Both the position numbers and the translations under genes were made by a program. 64,000 nucleotides of DNA from Methylobacterium goesingense (GTDB lineage: Bacteria; Pseudomonadota; Alphaproteobacteria; Rhizobiales; Beijerinckiaceae), in assembly GCF_022179225.1 (NCBI RefSeq), contig NZ_BPQL01000025.1:29451-93450 (forward strand). Direction: 5' to 3'. Under the pieces are notes generated by a model that was given only the letters and a program-made list of their open reading frames with translations, made no database searches and was not told the DNA's origin. Position 1 is the first letter of the stretch. Every line of letters starts with the position of its first letter. Positions 44,711 through 54,311 of this stretch are shown here, one piece after another.

Positions 44711-45640
44711 ATGCGAAATCCCTACGATGTGCTGGGCGTCTCCAAGGGCGCCTCCGAGGCCGACATCAAGAAGGCCTATCGCAAGCTCGCCAAGGCCTAT
44801 CATCCCGATCGCAACCAGGACGACGTCAAGGCCAAGGACCGCTTCGCGGAGGCCAACAGCGCGTACGAGATCCTGGGCGATGCGGGCAAGCGCGCGCAGT
44901 TCGACCGCGGCGAGATCGACGCGGACGGCAAGCCGCGCGCGACCGGCTTCGAAGGCTTCGGCGGGTTCGGCGGCGGCCGGGGCGGTGGCGGCGGCTTCGA
45001 CTTCGAGAGCGCGGCGCGCGGACGCGGCCCCACCGGCGGCGGCGGCATCGGCGAGGATATCTTCTCCCACCTGTTCGGCGACGCGTTCCGGGCGGCCGGA
45101 GCCGGCCCCGGCGCGCAGCGCGGCCCCCAGAAGGGCGAGGACGTGGCGGCCGAGCTCAGCGTGACCCTGGAACAGGTGGGCGCCGAGGAGAAGCTGCGCC
45201 TGTCCCTGCCGGGCGGGCGCGACGTGGACGTGGTGGTGCCCAAGGGCGTGGTCGACGGCCAGACCATCCGCCTGCGGGGGCTCGGCCAGTCCGCCGGCCC
45301 GCGCGGCACGCCGGGCGACGCCCTGCTCACCATCCGCATCCTGCCCCATCCCCGCTTCACCGTGGACGGAGCGGACCTGCGCGCCTCCGTGGATGTGGCC
45401 CTGGAGGATGCGATCCTCGGTGGGCCGATCCGGGTGCCGACCCTGACGGGCGCCGTCGAGATGAAGATCCCGGCCATGACCGGGTCGGGACGCACCTTCC
45501 GGCTCAAGGGCAAGGGCCTGCCGAAGAAGGACGGGACGCGGGGCGACCTTTTCGCCACCACCGCGGTGACGCTCCCGGCGACCGAGGACCCGGCCCTGAC
45601 CGAGTTCGCCAAAGCGCGGCGCGCGGCCAAGGCGGGCTGA
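44711..45640 (+). CDS. DnaJ-class chaperone (CbpA-like, no zinc finger)
   Basis: A 309-aa protein: J domain (NPYDVLGVSKGASEADIKKAY; YHPDRN, HPD intact), Gly/Phe-rich region (~residues 80-140), then DnaJ C-terminal substrate-binding domains (ELSVTLEQVGAEEKLRLSLP). The zinc-finger CxxCxGxG repeats are absent, which makes it CbpA/DjlA-like. It stimulates DnaK ATPase. It is followed by fabI 155 nt downstream. Confidence 0.92.
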   Translation: MRNPYDVLGVSKGASEADIKKAYRKLAKAYHPDRNQDDVKAKDRFAEANSAYEILGDAGKRAQFDRGEIDADGKPRATGFEGFGGFGGGRGGGGGFDFESAARGRGPTGGGGIGEDIFSHLFGDAFRAAGAGPGAQRGPQKGEDVAAELSVTLEQVGAEEKLRLSLPGGRDVDVVVPKGVVDGQTIRLRGLGQSAGPRGTPGDALLTIRILPHPRFTVDGADLRASVDVALEDAILGGPIRVPTLTGAVEMKIPAMTGSGRTFRLKGKGLPKKDGTRGDLFATTAVTLPATEDPALTEFAKARRAAKAG

Positions 45641-45795
45641 CAGGCGCGTGCATCGGCCGTGACAGGGCGGAGATTGCGAAAGATCCCGCACTTCCGTCCC
45701 CGGCGCGCCTCCGCTAAGGATGCCCGGCGCGGGACCGCCCGCCCGTCACGCGATGGGCAGGCGCCCCCGCGCCACGGCTCTCGCTCAGGTGACAC

Positions 45796-46638
45796 ATGGC
45801 GGACACGCACCCGGTTCACGATCACGTCGGCGGTCTGCTGGCCGGCAAGCGCGGCCTGGTGCTCGGTGTCGCCAACAACCGCTCGATCGCCTGGGGCATC
45901 GCCAAGAGCGCTGCCGCCCACGGCGCCAAGCTCGCCTTCACCTACCAGGGCGACGCCCTGAAGAAGCGCGTCGAGCCCCTGGCGCGGGAACTCGACGCCC
46001 ACGTGGTCGGGCATTGCGACGTCACGGACCCGGCCTCGATCGACGCGGTCTTCGCCGCCGCCGCAGAGGTATTCCCAGAGGGCATCGACTTCGTCGTGCA
46101 TTGCATCGCCTTCTCGGACAAGGACGAGCTGACCGGCCGCTATGTCGAGACCTCGGAGGCGAACTTCACGAAGTCGCTCCTCATCTCCTGCTACTCGTTC
46201 ACGGCGGTGGCCCAGCGGGCCGAGAAGCTGATGCCCAACGGCGGCTCGCTCCTGACGCTGACCTATTACGGCGCCGAGAAGTGGATGCCGCACTACAACG
46301 TGATGGGCGTCGCCAAGGCGGCCCTCGAGGCCTCCGTGCGCTACCTCGCCGCCGATCTCGGCCCCTCGAAGATCCGCGTCAACGCGATCTCGGCCGGCCC
46401 GATCAAGACGCTGGCCGCCTCCGGCATCGGCGATTTCCGCTACATCCTGAAGTGGAACGAGTACAACGCTCCCCTGCGCCGCACCGTGACAATCGACGAG
46501 GTCGGCGAGACCGCCACCTACCTCGTCTCGGACATGAGCAAGGGCATGACCGGCGAGATCCTGCACGTGGATGCCGGCTACCACGTCGTCGGCATGAAGA
46601 ACCCGGAAGCCCCGGACCTCAGCCTCGACAAGGATTAG
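45796..46638 (+). CDS. fabI: Enoyl-[acyl-carrier-protein] reductase (NADH)
   Basis: A 280-aa protein with RGLVLGVANNRSIAWGIAK (NAD site) and active-site YYGAEKWMPHYNVMGVAKA (Y-x6-K). It performs the last reduction in fatty-acid elongation. The family is the triclosan target. Normal length, no oddities noticed. Confidence 0.95.
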   Translation: MADTHPVHDHVGGLLAGKRGLVLGVANNRSIAWGIAKSAAAHGAKLAFTYQGDALKKRVEPLARELDAHVVGHCDVTDPASIDAVFAAAAEVFPEGIDFVVHCIAFSDKDELTGRYVETSEANFTKSLLISCYSFTAVAQRAEKLMPNGGSLLTLTYYGAEKWMPHYNVMGVAKAALEASVRYLAADLGPSKIRVNAISAGPIKTLAASGIGDFRYILKWNEYNAPLRRTVTIDEVGETATYLVSDMSKGMTGEILHVDAGYHVVGMKNPEAPDLSLDKD

Positions 46639-46680
46639 GACCGTCGGCCGCCCGGCGCCTCGGCGGTTCCCATCCCGGCG

Positions 46681-47847
46681 TCAGTCCTCGTCCTCGAACG
46701 CGCCGAAGAGCTTGAGGCCGTCGATCCACGTCGCGCCATCGCGCTTCACCACCCGGTGACATCGCGAGTGGTGCTCGCGGCCGAGGGCGTCGGCCAAACG
46801 CTCGGAATGCGTCACGAGCCAGACCTGCGTGCGTTCGGACGCCTTGGCGATCATGCGGGCCAGGGGCTCGATCAGGTCGGGGTGAAGGCTCGTCTCGGGT
46901 TCGTTGAGCGCGATAAAGGGCGGCAGCCGATAGGCCAACAGCGCGCCGGCCAGCGCGAGGTAGCGAAGCGTTCCGTCCGAGAGTTCCGCCGCCTCGAAGA
47001 CGCGCTTGGGATAATCGGGGAAGATGATCCCGAACCGCGCGAAGCGATCGGGTTCCGGAATCACGAGGCGTGCGCCGGGAAAAGCGTCGGCGACGGCGTC
47101 CTCGAGATCCGCGGTGTCCTGGCGGATATGAGCGAGGGTGGCGAACACGGCCGCGAGATCCCCGGCATCGGAGGACAGCGTCGGCGTCGTCACGGCTAGG
47201 CAAGGGCGCCGCAGAGCGGAGTCTTTGTCCGTTCGGAAATCGTGGTGGAAGCGCCAGCCCAGGAGCGTTCGTCGGACGAGATCGAGTTCGGGGAACGCCG
47301 CGGCGTCCTTCAGGGCCGAGAGAGCGGTTTCCGTCGCGAGCAACCCGGCCGCGAGTTCCTGCTTGCGCCCGTCGAGGCCACGCGCGAATCCTTTGGCCCC
47401 CACCCTGTCGAGCAACGTCACGGGCCGCCGACCCGTGCTTTGCAGGAGCGCTTCACGCTTGATCTGAGCTTCCTGCACGAAGGCGGCGCCCATCGCTACG
47501 CGGTGGCCCTGATCCGTGACGTATTGCTGGACGAGGCCGATCTCGACCTCATAGGTGAGCGGGACTGATCCGCCCTCCGGATCGAACAGTTCCGCCGACA
47601 AGGTGATGCACGCCTTGTCACCGAGCTTCCGCTTGCCGGCCCAGAGGGCGGAATCCATTCCGCCCTCCATCGCGAGGTCCCGTGTCAGTGTTCCGGCCGC
47701 CGCCGATTGTAGCAGTTCGAGCGCGCGGTAGAGGTTCGTCTTCCCGACGCCGTTCGCGCCGATGAACACCGACAGGACATCGACCGGAAAGCGGATCGAC
47801 CTCAGCGACCGGTATCCCGAAGCCGACACCCCTCGAACCGTCAGCAT
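46681..47847 (-). CDS. AAA family ATPase (RecF/OLD-like, AAA_21)
   Basis: A 388-aa protein with Walker A GANGVGKTN near residue 32, signature-like LSDGTLRYLALAGALL and Walker B FIALNEPETSLHPDL, then WLVTHSERLADAL. No TOPRIM nuclease domain follows, unlike OLD. Such lone ATPases often sit in defence or DNA-repair contexts but no partner is visible here. ATG 47847 has GGAGG upstream; ATG 47859 is an alternative. Confidence 0.85.
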   Translation of the reverse strand: MLTVRGVSASGYRSLRSIRFPVDVLSVFIGANGVGKTNLYRALELLQSAAAGTLTRDLAMEGGMDSALWAGKRKLGDKACITLSAELFDPEGGSVPLTYEVEIGLVQQYVTDQGHRVAMGAAFVQEAQIKREALLQSTGRRPVTLLDRVGAKGFARGLDGRKQELAAGLLATETALSALKDAAAFPELDLVRRTLLGWRFHHDFRTDKDSALRRPCLAVTTPTLSSDAGDLAAVFATLAHIRQDTADLEDAVADAFPGARLVIPEPDRFARFGIIFPDYPKRVFEAAELSDGTLRYLALAGALLAYRLPPFIALNEPETSLHPDLIEPLARMIAKASERTQVWLVTHSERLADALGREHHSRCHRVVKRDGATWIDGLKLFGAFEDED

Positions 47848-47928
47848 CGATCCTCCCATACGCCGCTCCGCATCGCGCGCGCGGATGCGCCCAACGGAAA
47901 CAGGGCGCGGGACATGCCGCAGCGCCGG

Positions 47929-48975
47929 TCAATCCGGCACGGTCAGCCCCGCGATGTCCGCCTTGGCTTCCGGAAAGCGCGGATCCATCGCCTCCAGCGT
48001 GTCGGCGATGGTGCGGGCGATGAGGAGGTTGCGGTACCATTTCCGGTTGGCCGGGACCACGTGCCAGGGCGCTTGGCGGGTCGAGCATTCGCTGAGCGCG
48101 TCGGCGAAGGCCGCCTGGTAGGCGTCCCAGGAGCGGCGCTCCACGAGGTCGGCCGGATCGAACTTCCAGTGCTTGTCCGGGTTCGCGATGCGCGCCTCCA
48201 GGCGCTCCCGCTGCTCGTCCTTGGAGATGTGCAGGAAGAACTTCAGCACGGTGGTGCCGGCGGCGGAGAGCATCCGCTCGAAGTCGTTGATCTGGCCGTA
48301 GCGCTCCCGCCAGACCGGCTCGGGCACGAGGTCCTTCACCCGCACCACGAGGACGTCCTCGTAATGGCTGCGGTTGAACACGTTGATCATGCCGCGCGCG
48401 GGCGCTTTCGCGTGGTAGCGCCACAGGAAATCGTGGTCGCTCTCTTCCGCGCTCGGCACCTTGAACGACCACACCCGGCAGCCCTGCGGATTCACGCCCT
48501 CGAACACCGCCCGGATCGTGCCGTCCTTGCCGCCGGTGTCGATGGCCTGGAACACGACGAGCAGGCTGCGCGCGTGCTCGGCGTAGAGCCGCTCCTGAAG
48601 GTCGGCAATGCGGGCGCGCTCGCTGGCCAGCGCCGCCTTGGCTGCGTCCTTGTCGAGGCCGCCATCGGCATCCGCATCGATCAGCCCGAGGTCGCAGCGG
48701 GTTCCGGGCTGCACGGTGACGATGCCGGGGGCGGCGGGCGCAAGGCGGGGATCGACGCTCGCGTGGGCCATGCCGGCCCGGCTCTCGGCCTCGCGGGCCC
48801 AGTGCGCGGAGGAGGGCGGACGGTGCCCGGCCCGGAGTGCCTCGCTCTTCTTGCCCTTTAGCCCTGATTTGCGATGCGCCGCGTCCTCGCGGTGCGAAAC
48901 GTCACGCTGCGACGCCGAAGCTTGGGTTTCCCCGAGGGTCTGGCCCCGGCGATGCTTGCCGTGATGCTTCGACAT
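47929..48975 (-). CDS. Polyphosphate kinase 2 family nucleotide phosphotransferase
   Basis: A 348-aa protein with PPK2 Walker A-like VVFQAIDTGGKDGTIRAVF, the lid motif VPSAEESDHDFLWRYH and NRSHYEDVLVVRV. It moves phosphate between polyphosphate and nucleotides (PPK2-related group 1). The first ~75 residues form a basic Lys/His/Arg-rich extension (MSKHHGKHRRGQTLGETQ) absent in short PPK2s; a later start at the MAHASVDP methionine is possible. Intact core. Confidence 0.9.
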   Translation of the reverse strand: MSKHHGKHRRGQTLGETQASASQRDVSHREDAAHRKSGLKGKKSEALRAGHRPPSSAHWAREAESRAGMAHASVDPRLAPAAPGIVTVQPGTRCDLGLIDADADGGLDKDAAKAALASERARIADLQERLYAEHARSLLVVFQAIDTGGKDGTIRAVFEGVNPQGCRVWSFKVPSAEESDHDFLWRYHAKAPARGMINVFNRSHYEDVLVVRVKDLVPEPVWRERYGQINDFERMLSAAGTTVLKFFLHISKDEQRERLEARIANPDKHWKFDPADLVERRSWDAYQAAFADALSECSTRQAPWHVVPANRKWYRNLLIARTIADTLEAMDPRFPEAKADIAGLTVPD

Positions 48976-49087
48976 GATGAGACTCGGCTCTCGATGGGGG
49001 GCGGACTGGGGCAGCCGCCAAGATGCAGGGTCAGGACGTGCGTGCGAGAACGATAGCCCGGCCCGGCCGTTCCGGCGAGCAGCGGGC

Positions 49088-49693
49088 GTGAGGCCCGTGA
49101 ACCCGATCTACTTCGTCCGCCATGGCCAGACCGACTGGAACGCCGAGGGTCGGCTCCAGGGGCAGCGGGACATCGACCTGAACGCCGAGGGCCTGCGCCA
49201 GGCCGAGGCCGTCGCCGCGCGCCTCGCGCGGGTCAGCGGCCTGTCCGGCGCGGATCTCGCCGGCCTGGACTTCGCCGCCAGCCCGCTGATCCGGACTCGG
49301 CGCACGATGGAGACCCTCCGCGCGGCCCTGGACCTCGACCCGGCGGATTATCGCCTCGATCCGCGCTTCAAGGAGATCAGCTTCGGCGCCTGGGAGGGCT
49401 CGACCTGGGCCGAGATCCGGCGCTGGGACCCCGCCGGCGCCCTGGCCCGCGACCGCGACCGCTGGGGCTACCGCCCGCCCGGCGGGACGGGCGAGAGCTA
49501 CGCCATGCTGGTGGAACGGGTGGAACCGGCCATCGCCGCGTTGACGCGGCCCACCGTGATCGTCGCCCATGGCGGCGTCGCCCGGGCGATCCTGGTGATC
49601 CGCGGCCATCTCGGTCTTCGCGACGCCCCCCGCATCGGTATCCGCCAGGGCAGCGTCCTCGTGTCCGACCGGGCCGGATGGCGCTGGGCCTGA
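49088..49693 (+). CDS. Histidine phosphatase family protein (GpmB/CobC-like)
   Basis: A 201-aa protein with the RHG motif in FVRHGQTDWNAEGRLQG and the second active His in VIVAHGGVARA. This is the phosphoglycerate-mutase-like superfamily. Start GTG 49088 or 49097 (no ATG fits). Substrate unknown. It is divergent from PPK2 across ~110 nt. Confidence 0.88.
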   Translation: MRPVNPIYFVRHGQTDWNAEGRLQGQRDIDLNAEGLRQAEAVAARLARVSGLSGADLAGLDFAASPLIRTRRTMETLRAALDLDPADYRLDPRFKEISFGAWEGSTWAEIRRWDPAGALARDRDRWGYRPPGGTGESYAMLVERVEPAIAALTRPTVIVAHGGVARAILVIRGHLGLRDAPRIGIRQGSVLVSDRAGWRWA

Positions 49694-49832
49694 GCAATCC
49701 GCGCGCGTTCAAGCCCGGTTCAAGCCGACCGCCCAAACGTGTTAGACGCGCCGTGAATTCGGCGCGATCCGGGCGCCTACCCGGCCAGGAGGACGGTTCC
49801 CGATCGATCGGGCGCCGGCAGCGGAGCAACGG

Positions 49833-52800
49833 ATGACCAGTCTCGCCGAGACGACCCGGCCCCGGGCGGCAACGCGCGGGCCAGGGGAGACGAGTGCTTC
49901 GACGGAGGCGGCCGGCCCGCGCGCGGTCCTGCGCGGCGAAAGCCGCCCGGACCTCGTGCGCGACGAGACCTTGAGCGAGATCTTTCGCGCGAGCGCCCGG
50001 ACGCGCGGCGATCACCCGGCCCTGGTCGACGGCGCCCGGACCGGCCCCGACGGCACCCACCCGGCCCTGACCTACGCGGAGGTCGAGGCGCAGGCCTCCG
50101 AGATCGCGCGCGGGCTGAGTCATCGCGGCATCGGGCCCGGCGACGTGGTCGGCCTCTGGATGGCGCGGGGTCCGGACCTGCTGGTCGCCCAGATCGGCAT
50201 CGCCCTGTCGGGAGCGGCCTGGCTGCCCTTCGACGCCGAGGCGCCGGCCGACCGCGTCGCCGTCTGCCTGGACGACGCGAACGCCAAGGCGCTCCTCGTC
50301 TCGCCCGCCCTGGAACCGCAGGCGCCCGCCGGCACGCCGGGCCTCACGGCGGCCGCACTCGCGGCCGCGACGCCGGCGGAGGCCGTGCTGCCCGACCTGC
50401 GCGCGGCGGGCCTGACACCGGAGCACCCGGCCTACCTCATCTACACCTCGGGCTCGACCGGCGTGCCGAAGGGCATCGTCATCAGCCACGCCAACATCTG
50501 CCACTTCCTGCGCTCGGGGAACGCCCTCTACGGCATGCGTGCCGACGACGTGGTATTCCAAGGCGCCTCCGTCGCCTTCGATCTCTCGATGGAGGAGATC
50601 TGGGTGCCCTACCTCGTGGGCGCGACGCTGTTCGTGGCCTCCCCGGCCATGATGGGCGACGTCGAGAGCCTGCCGGACATCATCGCGCGCGCCGGTGTCA
50701 CCGTCCTCGACACCGTGCCGACCCTGCTGGCGATGATCTCGCGGGACCTGCCGAGCGTGCGCCTGGTGCTGCTCGGCGGCGAGGCGCTGCCCGAGCCGCT
50801 GGTCGTCCGCTGGGCGACGGCATCGCGAAAACTCTTCAACACCTACGGGCCGACCGAGGCCACAGTGGTGGCCACCGCCGCCGAGATGCGGTCGGGCGTG
50901 CCCGTCACCATCGGCGGCCCGATCCCGAACTATTCGGTCTACGTCGCGGGCGAGAGCCTCGAACTCCTGGCGCCGGGGCAACAGGGCGAACTCCTTATCG
51001 GCGGTCCGGGTGTCGCCAAGGGCTACCTCAAGCGGCCCGAGCTGACGGCCGAGAAGTTCATCGCCAACCCCTACGCCTCGGACGGGACCGATCCGGTCCT
51101 GTACCGCTCGGGCGACGCGGTCTCGCTGGATGCCGCCGGCAACATCCTGTTCCACGGCCGCATCGACGACCAGGTCAAGATCCGTGGCTTCCGGGTGGAG
51201 CTCGGCGAGATCGAATCGCGCATCCAGGTCCTGCCGGGAATCAACCAGGCGGCCGTGGTGCTGCGCCAGGATGACGGGGTCGACCGCCTCGTCGCCTTCC
51301 TCGTCCCAGAGCGCGGCACCGAGATCGACAAGGCCGCCCTGCGGCACACGCTCGCCGAACAGATGCCGCCCTACATGGTGCCGGGGCATTTCGAGGCGGT
51401 CGAGGTGCTGCCGCGCCTGACCTCCGGCAAGGTCGACCGCAAGGCCCTGCGCGCCGCCACCCTCACGGTAGCCGACACCTCCGGCGAGCAGGAGCCGCCG
51501 CGCAACGAGACCGAGGCCGCGATGCTGGCCGCCGCCAACCGCGTCTTCGGCAACCAGGCGATTCCCCTCGAGGGCGACTTCTTCGCCGATCTCGGCGGCC
51601 ACTCGCTGCTGGCCGCCCGCTTCGTCGGGGCCGTGCGCGAGGTGCCGGCGCTGGCCGCCATCACCCTGCAGGACGTCTACGGCCAGCGCACCCTGCGGGC
51701 CATGGCCGACACGCTCATCGCCCGTACGGGCGGCGTCGGGACCGAGATGGCGATCCGCGATCTCGCCTTCTCGGCGCCATCCCTGAAGCGGCGCTTCCTC
51801 TGCGGCCTCGCCCAGGCCGCGGCCCTGCCCTTCGTCATCGCGCTCGCCACCTCGCAGTGGCTGGGCATCTTCGTGACCTACCTGCTGCTCACCGGCGGCG
51901 GGCTCGGGTTCTTCGGCGAACTCGCCGTGCTGCTGCTGGTCTATATCGGCATCAACGCCGTCACGGCCTCGGTGGCGGTGGCGGCCAAGTGGCTGATCCT
52001 CGGGCGCACGAAGCCCGGGCGCTACCCGCTCTGGGGGGTGTACTACTACCGCTGGTGGCTGACGCAGCGCCTGACGCCGCTGGTCCACATCAAGTGGCTC
52101 CAGGGCTCCCCCGCCATCGTGTTCTACCTGCGGCTGCTCGGCGCCGACATCGGCAAGGACGCGCTGATCTCGGATGCCGAGATCGGCGCGCCTGACCTCA
52201 TCAGCGTGGGCCCCGGCGCCTCGCTCGGCGGCCGCCTCGTCATCGCCAACGCGGAGGTCGTGGGCGACACGCTGATCATCGGCCGCGTCCGCATCGGCGC
52301 GGATGTGGCCATCGGCGCCTCCTGCGTGATCGGGCCCGACACGGTCATCGGCGACCACGCCGAGATCGCGGACCTCACCACCATCCCCACCGGCACGCGG
52401 GTGAACGCCGCCGAGATCTGGGACGGCTCGCCCGGCCGCAAGGTCGGAGAGGCCGATCCGGGTTCGCTGCCCGAACCCGCCACCGCCTCGCCCCGGCGGC
52501 GCCTCGCCTTCGCGGCGCTCTACACCTTCCTGCTGGCGGCGATTCCCGCCATCGGCCTGCTGCCGATCTTCCCGGCCTTCTACATCTTCGACCAGCTCAA
52601 CGATTCCCTCGGCGACATCACCGACATCGACTACCACTGGTACCTGCCGCTGCTGACCTGGCCCACCGCCATGCTGATGACGGCGGGCACGGTGCTGCTG
52701 ATCGCCGGCATCCGCTGGTTGGTGCTGCCCCGCGTCACCTCGGGCACCCACTCGATCTACAGCGGCTTCTACATGCGCAAGTGGGCGGTTGCGCTCGCCG

Positions 52801-53921
52801 CCGAGGTGACGCTGGAGACCCTCTCCTCCCTGTTCGCCACCGTCTACATGCGGGCCTGGTACCGCCTGATGGGCGCCCGGATGGGGCAGGGGGCCGAGAT
52901 CTCCACCAACCTCGCGGGGCGCTACGATCTGGCCGATATCGGCGCGCGCAACTTCGTGGCCGACGAGGTGGTGTTCGGCGAGGAGGAGATCCGGCGCGGC
53001 TGGATGACGATGCACGAGGTCCATACCGGCGCGCGCGTCTTCGTGGGCAACGACGCCGTGGTCCCGCCCGGCGCCGTGATCCCGGAAGACGTGCTCATCG
53101 GCATCAAGTCGAAGCCGCCGGCCAACGCGTTGATGAATCCGGGCGACACCTGGTTCGGCTCGCCGCCGATCAAGCTGCCCTCACGCCAGCGGGTCGATCT
53201 CGGCTCGAACACCCAGACCTACGAGCCCGGCATCGGGCCCAAGCTCCGGCGCGGCATCTTCGAAGCGTTCTCGACCTCGTTCTCGCCGATGCTGTTCATC
53301 ACGCTCGCGATTTCGGCGATCGATTTCTACTTCTACCCGGCGATCCTGGCCCAGGACTGGACCGGCCTGGCGATCAGCTTCGTCGCGGTCTCCGTCGCCA
53401 TCGCGTTCATCCAGTCCTTCACGGTGATCGCGGTCAAATGGCTGCTGATGGGCGTCTACAAGCCCGGCATGCAGCCGATGTGGTCCTGGTGGGCCATGCG
53501 CACCGAGGCCGTCGCGGTGCTCTACTGGGGGCTGGCCGGCAAGGTGCTGCTGGAGCACCTCGTCGGCACCCCCTTCCTGCCCTGGATGCTGCGGCTCCTC
53601 GGCGTGAAAGTCGGACAGGGCGTTTGCATGCTCACCACCGACATCACCGAGTTCGACTGCGTCACCATCGGCGACTACGCCACCATCAACCGCACCTCCG
53701 CCCTGCAGACCCACCTCTACGAGGACCGAATCATGAAGGTCGGCCGGGTCGAGGTCGGCCGGGGGGTGTCGGTCGGCGCCTTCTCCACGGTGCTGTACGA
53801 CACCCGGGTCGGCGACTACGCCCGCCTGCGCCCCCTCACCATCGTGATGAAGGGCGAGTCGATCCCGGCGCATTCGGAGTGGGAAGGTGCGCCGGCGGTG
53901 CCGGTGGTGCACGCGGCATGA
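49833..53921 (+). CDS. Pls/PosA-type single-module NRPS with membrane acyltransferase tail
   Basis: A 1362-aa protein. Residues ~30-540 form an adenylation domain (YTSGSTGVPKG, about 203-213; YRSGDAVSLD). Next comes a carrier domain with phosphopantetheine Ser591 (LGGHSLLAAR). From ~650 on come at least six membrane segments interleaved with left-handed beta-helix hexapeptide repeats in two or three blocks (VGDTLIIGRVRIGADVAIGA). This is the architecture of the poly-lysine synthase (Pls)/PosA terminal domain. There is no condensation or thioesterase domain. It likely activates one amino acid and transfers it inside the membrane, yielding an aminoacyl or polyamino-acid product; the actual product is unknown. 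Confidence 0.88.
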   Translation: MTSLAETTRPRAATRGPGETSASTEAAGPRAVLRGESRPDLVRDETLSEIFRASARTRGDHPALVDGARTGPDGTHPALTYAEVEAQASEIARGLSHRGIGPGDVVGLWMARGPDLLVAQIGIALSGAAWLPFDAEAPADRVAVCLDDANAKALLVSPALEPQAPAGTPGLTAAALAAATPAEAVLPDLRAAGLTPEHPAYLIYTSGSTGVPKGIVISHANICHFLRSGNALYGMRADDVVFQGASVAFDLSMEEIWVPYLVGATLFVASPAMMGDVESLPDIIARAGVTVLDTVPTLLAMISRDLPSVRLVLLGGEALPEPLVVRWATASRKLFNTYGPTEATVVATAAEMRSGVPVTIGGPIPNYSVYVAGESLELLAPGQQGELLIGGPGVAKGYLKRPELTAEKFIANPYASDGTDPVLYRSGDAVSLDAAGNILFHGRIDDQVKIRGFRVELGEIESRIQVLPGINQAAVVLRQDDGVDRLVAFLVPERGTEIDKAALRHTLAEQMPPYMVPGHFEAVEVLPRLTSGKVDRKALRAATLTVADTSGEQEPPRNETEAAMLAAANRVFGNQAIPLEGDFFADLGGHSLLAARFVGAVREVPALAAITLQDVYGQRTLRAMADTLIARTGGVGTEMAIRDLAFSAPSLKRRFLCGLAQAAALPFVIALATSQWLGIFVTYLLLTGGGLGFFGELAVLLLVYIGINAVTASVAVAAKWLILGRTKPGRYPLWGVYYYRWWLTQRLTPLVHIKWLQGSPAIVFYLRLLGADIGKDALISDAEIGAPDLISVGPGASLGGRLVIANAEVVGDTLIIGRVRIGADVAIGASCVIGPDTVIGDHAEIADLTTIPTGTRVNAAEIWDGSPGRKVGEADPGSLPEPATASPRRRLAFAALYTFLLAAIPAIGLLPIFPAFYIFDQLNDSLGDITDIDYHWYLPLLTWPTAMLMTAGTVLLIAGIRWLVLPRVTSGTHSIYSGFYMRKWAVALAAEVTLETLSSLFATVYMRAWYRLMGARMGQGAEISTNLAGRYDLADIGARNFVADEVVFGEEEIRRGWMTMHEVHTGARVFVGNDAVVPPGAVIPEDVLIGIKSKPPANALMNPGDTWFGSPPIKLPSRQRVDLGSNTQTYEPGIGPKLRRGIFEAFSTSFSPMLFITLAISAIDFYFYPAILAQDWTGLAISFVAVSVAIAFIQSFTVIAVKWLLMGVYKPGMQPMWSWWAMRTEAVAVLYWGLAGKVLLEHLVGTPFLPWMLRLLGVKVGQGVCMLTTDITEFDCVTIGDYATINRTSALQTHLYEDRIMKVGRVEVGRGVSVGAFSTVLYDTRVGDYARLRPLTIVMKGESIPAHSEWEGAPAVPVVHAA

Positions 53922-53988
53922 GATCTGGCCCTGGATTAGATCTAGCGCTGGATGAGATCTGGCGCTGGATTAGATCTGGCGCTGGATT
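53921..53988 (+). repeat. 17-nt tandem repeat, four copies, starting at a stop codon
   Basis: Units AGATCTGGCGCTGGATT at 53921, 53938, 53955 and 53972 (units 3 and 4 identical, units 1 and 2 with 1-2 changes). The final A of the Pls-like stop codon is the first base of unit 1. The array fills most of the gap before the antitoxin gene. Confidence 0.95.
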
Positions 53989-54017
53989 CGCGACGACGAC
54001 CTGCTAATCTAGTCCGT

Positions 54018-54311
54018 ATGACCAGCTCATCGAAATCGCCCGGGTCCTCGCTTCCGCAGGGGGTCTGGCCGTTGCACGACGCCAAGGCGCGCTTCAGCGA
54101 ACTTGTGCGTCGCGTCCGCAGCGAGGGCCCCCAGCACGTGACGGTGCGCGGGCACGACGAGGTGGTGGTCATTTCCGCCGAGGACTTTCGACGCCTCCGG
54201 GGCGACCGCGACGGCTCGGCGCTGGTCGCGGCGATGCAGGCGCTGCCTGTCCAGGACGTCGATCTCGCTCCACCGCGGAGCGTCATGCCCGTACGCGGCG
54301 TGTCCCTGTGA
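54018..54311 (+). CDS. Phd/YefM-type antitoxin
   Basis: A 97-aa protein with WPLHDAKARFSELVRRV followed by VTVRGHDEVVVISAEDFRRL, the Phd/YefM fold. Its N-terminus would bind its own promoter and its Pro-rich end would block the toxin. ATG 54018 lies 30 nt after the tandem repeat array. Coupled by a 4-nt overlap (GTGA) to the toxin gene. Confidence 0.9.
   Translation: MTSSSKSPGSSLPQGVWPLHDAKARFSELVRRVRSEGPQHVTVRGHDEVVVISAEDFRRLRGDRDGSALVAAMQALPVQDVDLAPPRSVMPVRGVSL

Noticed and set aside
49377..53024. A 1215-codon open frame on the minus strand opposite the Pls-like gene
   Set aside because: Arg/Gly/Asp-rich low-complexity translation without domains; it is the antisense shadow of a strongly supported gene in GC-rich DNA.
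53942..54017. In-frame upstream extension of the antitoxin through the 17-nt repeats
   Set aside because: The unit is not a multiple of three and the extension is repeat-coded; ATG 54018 fits the Phd fold better.
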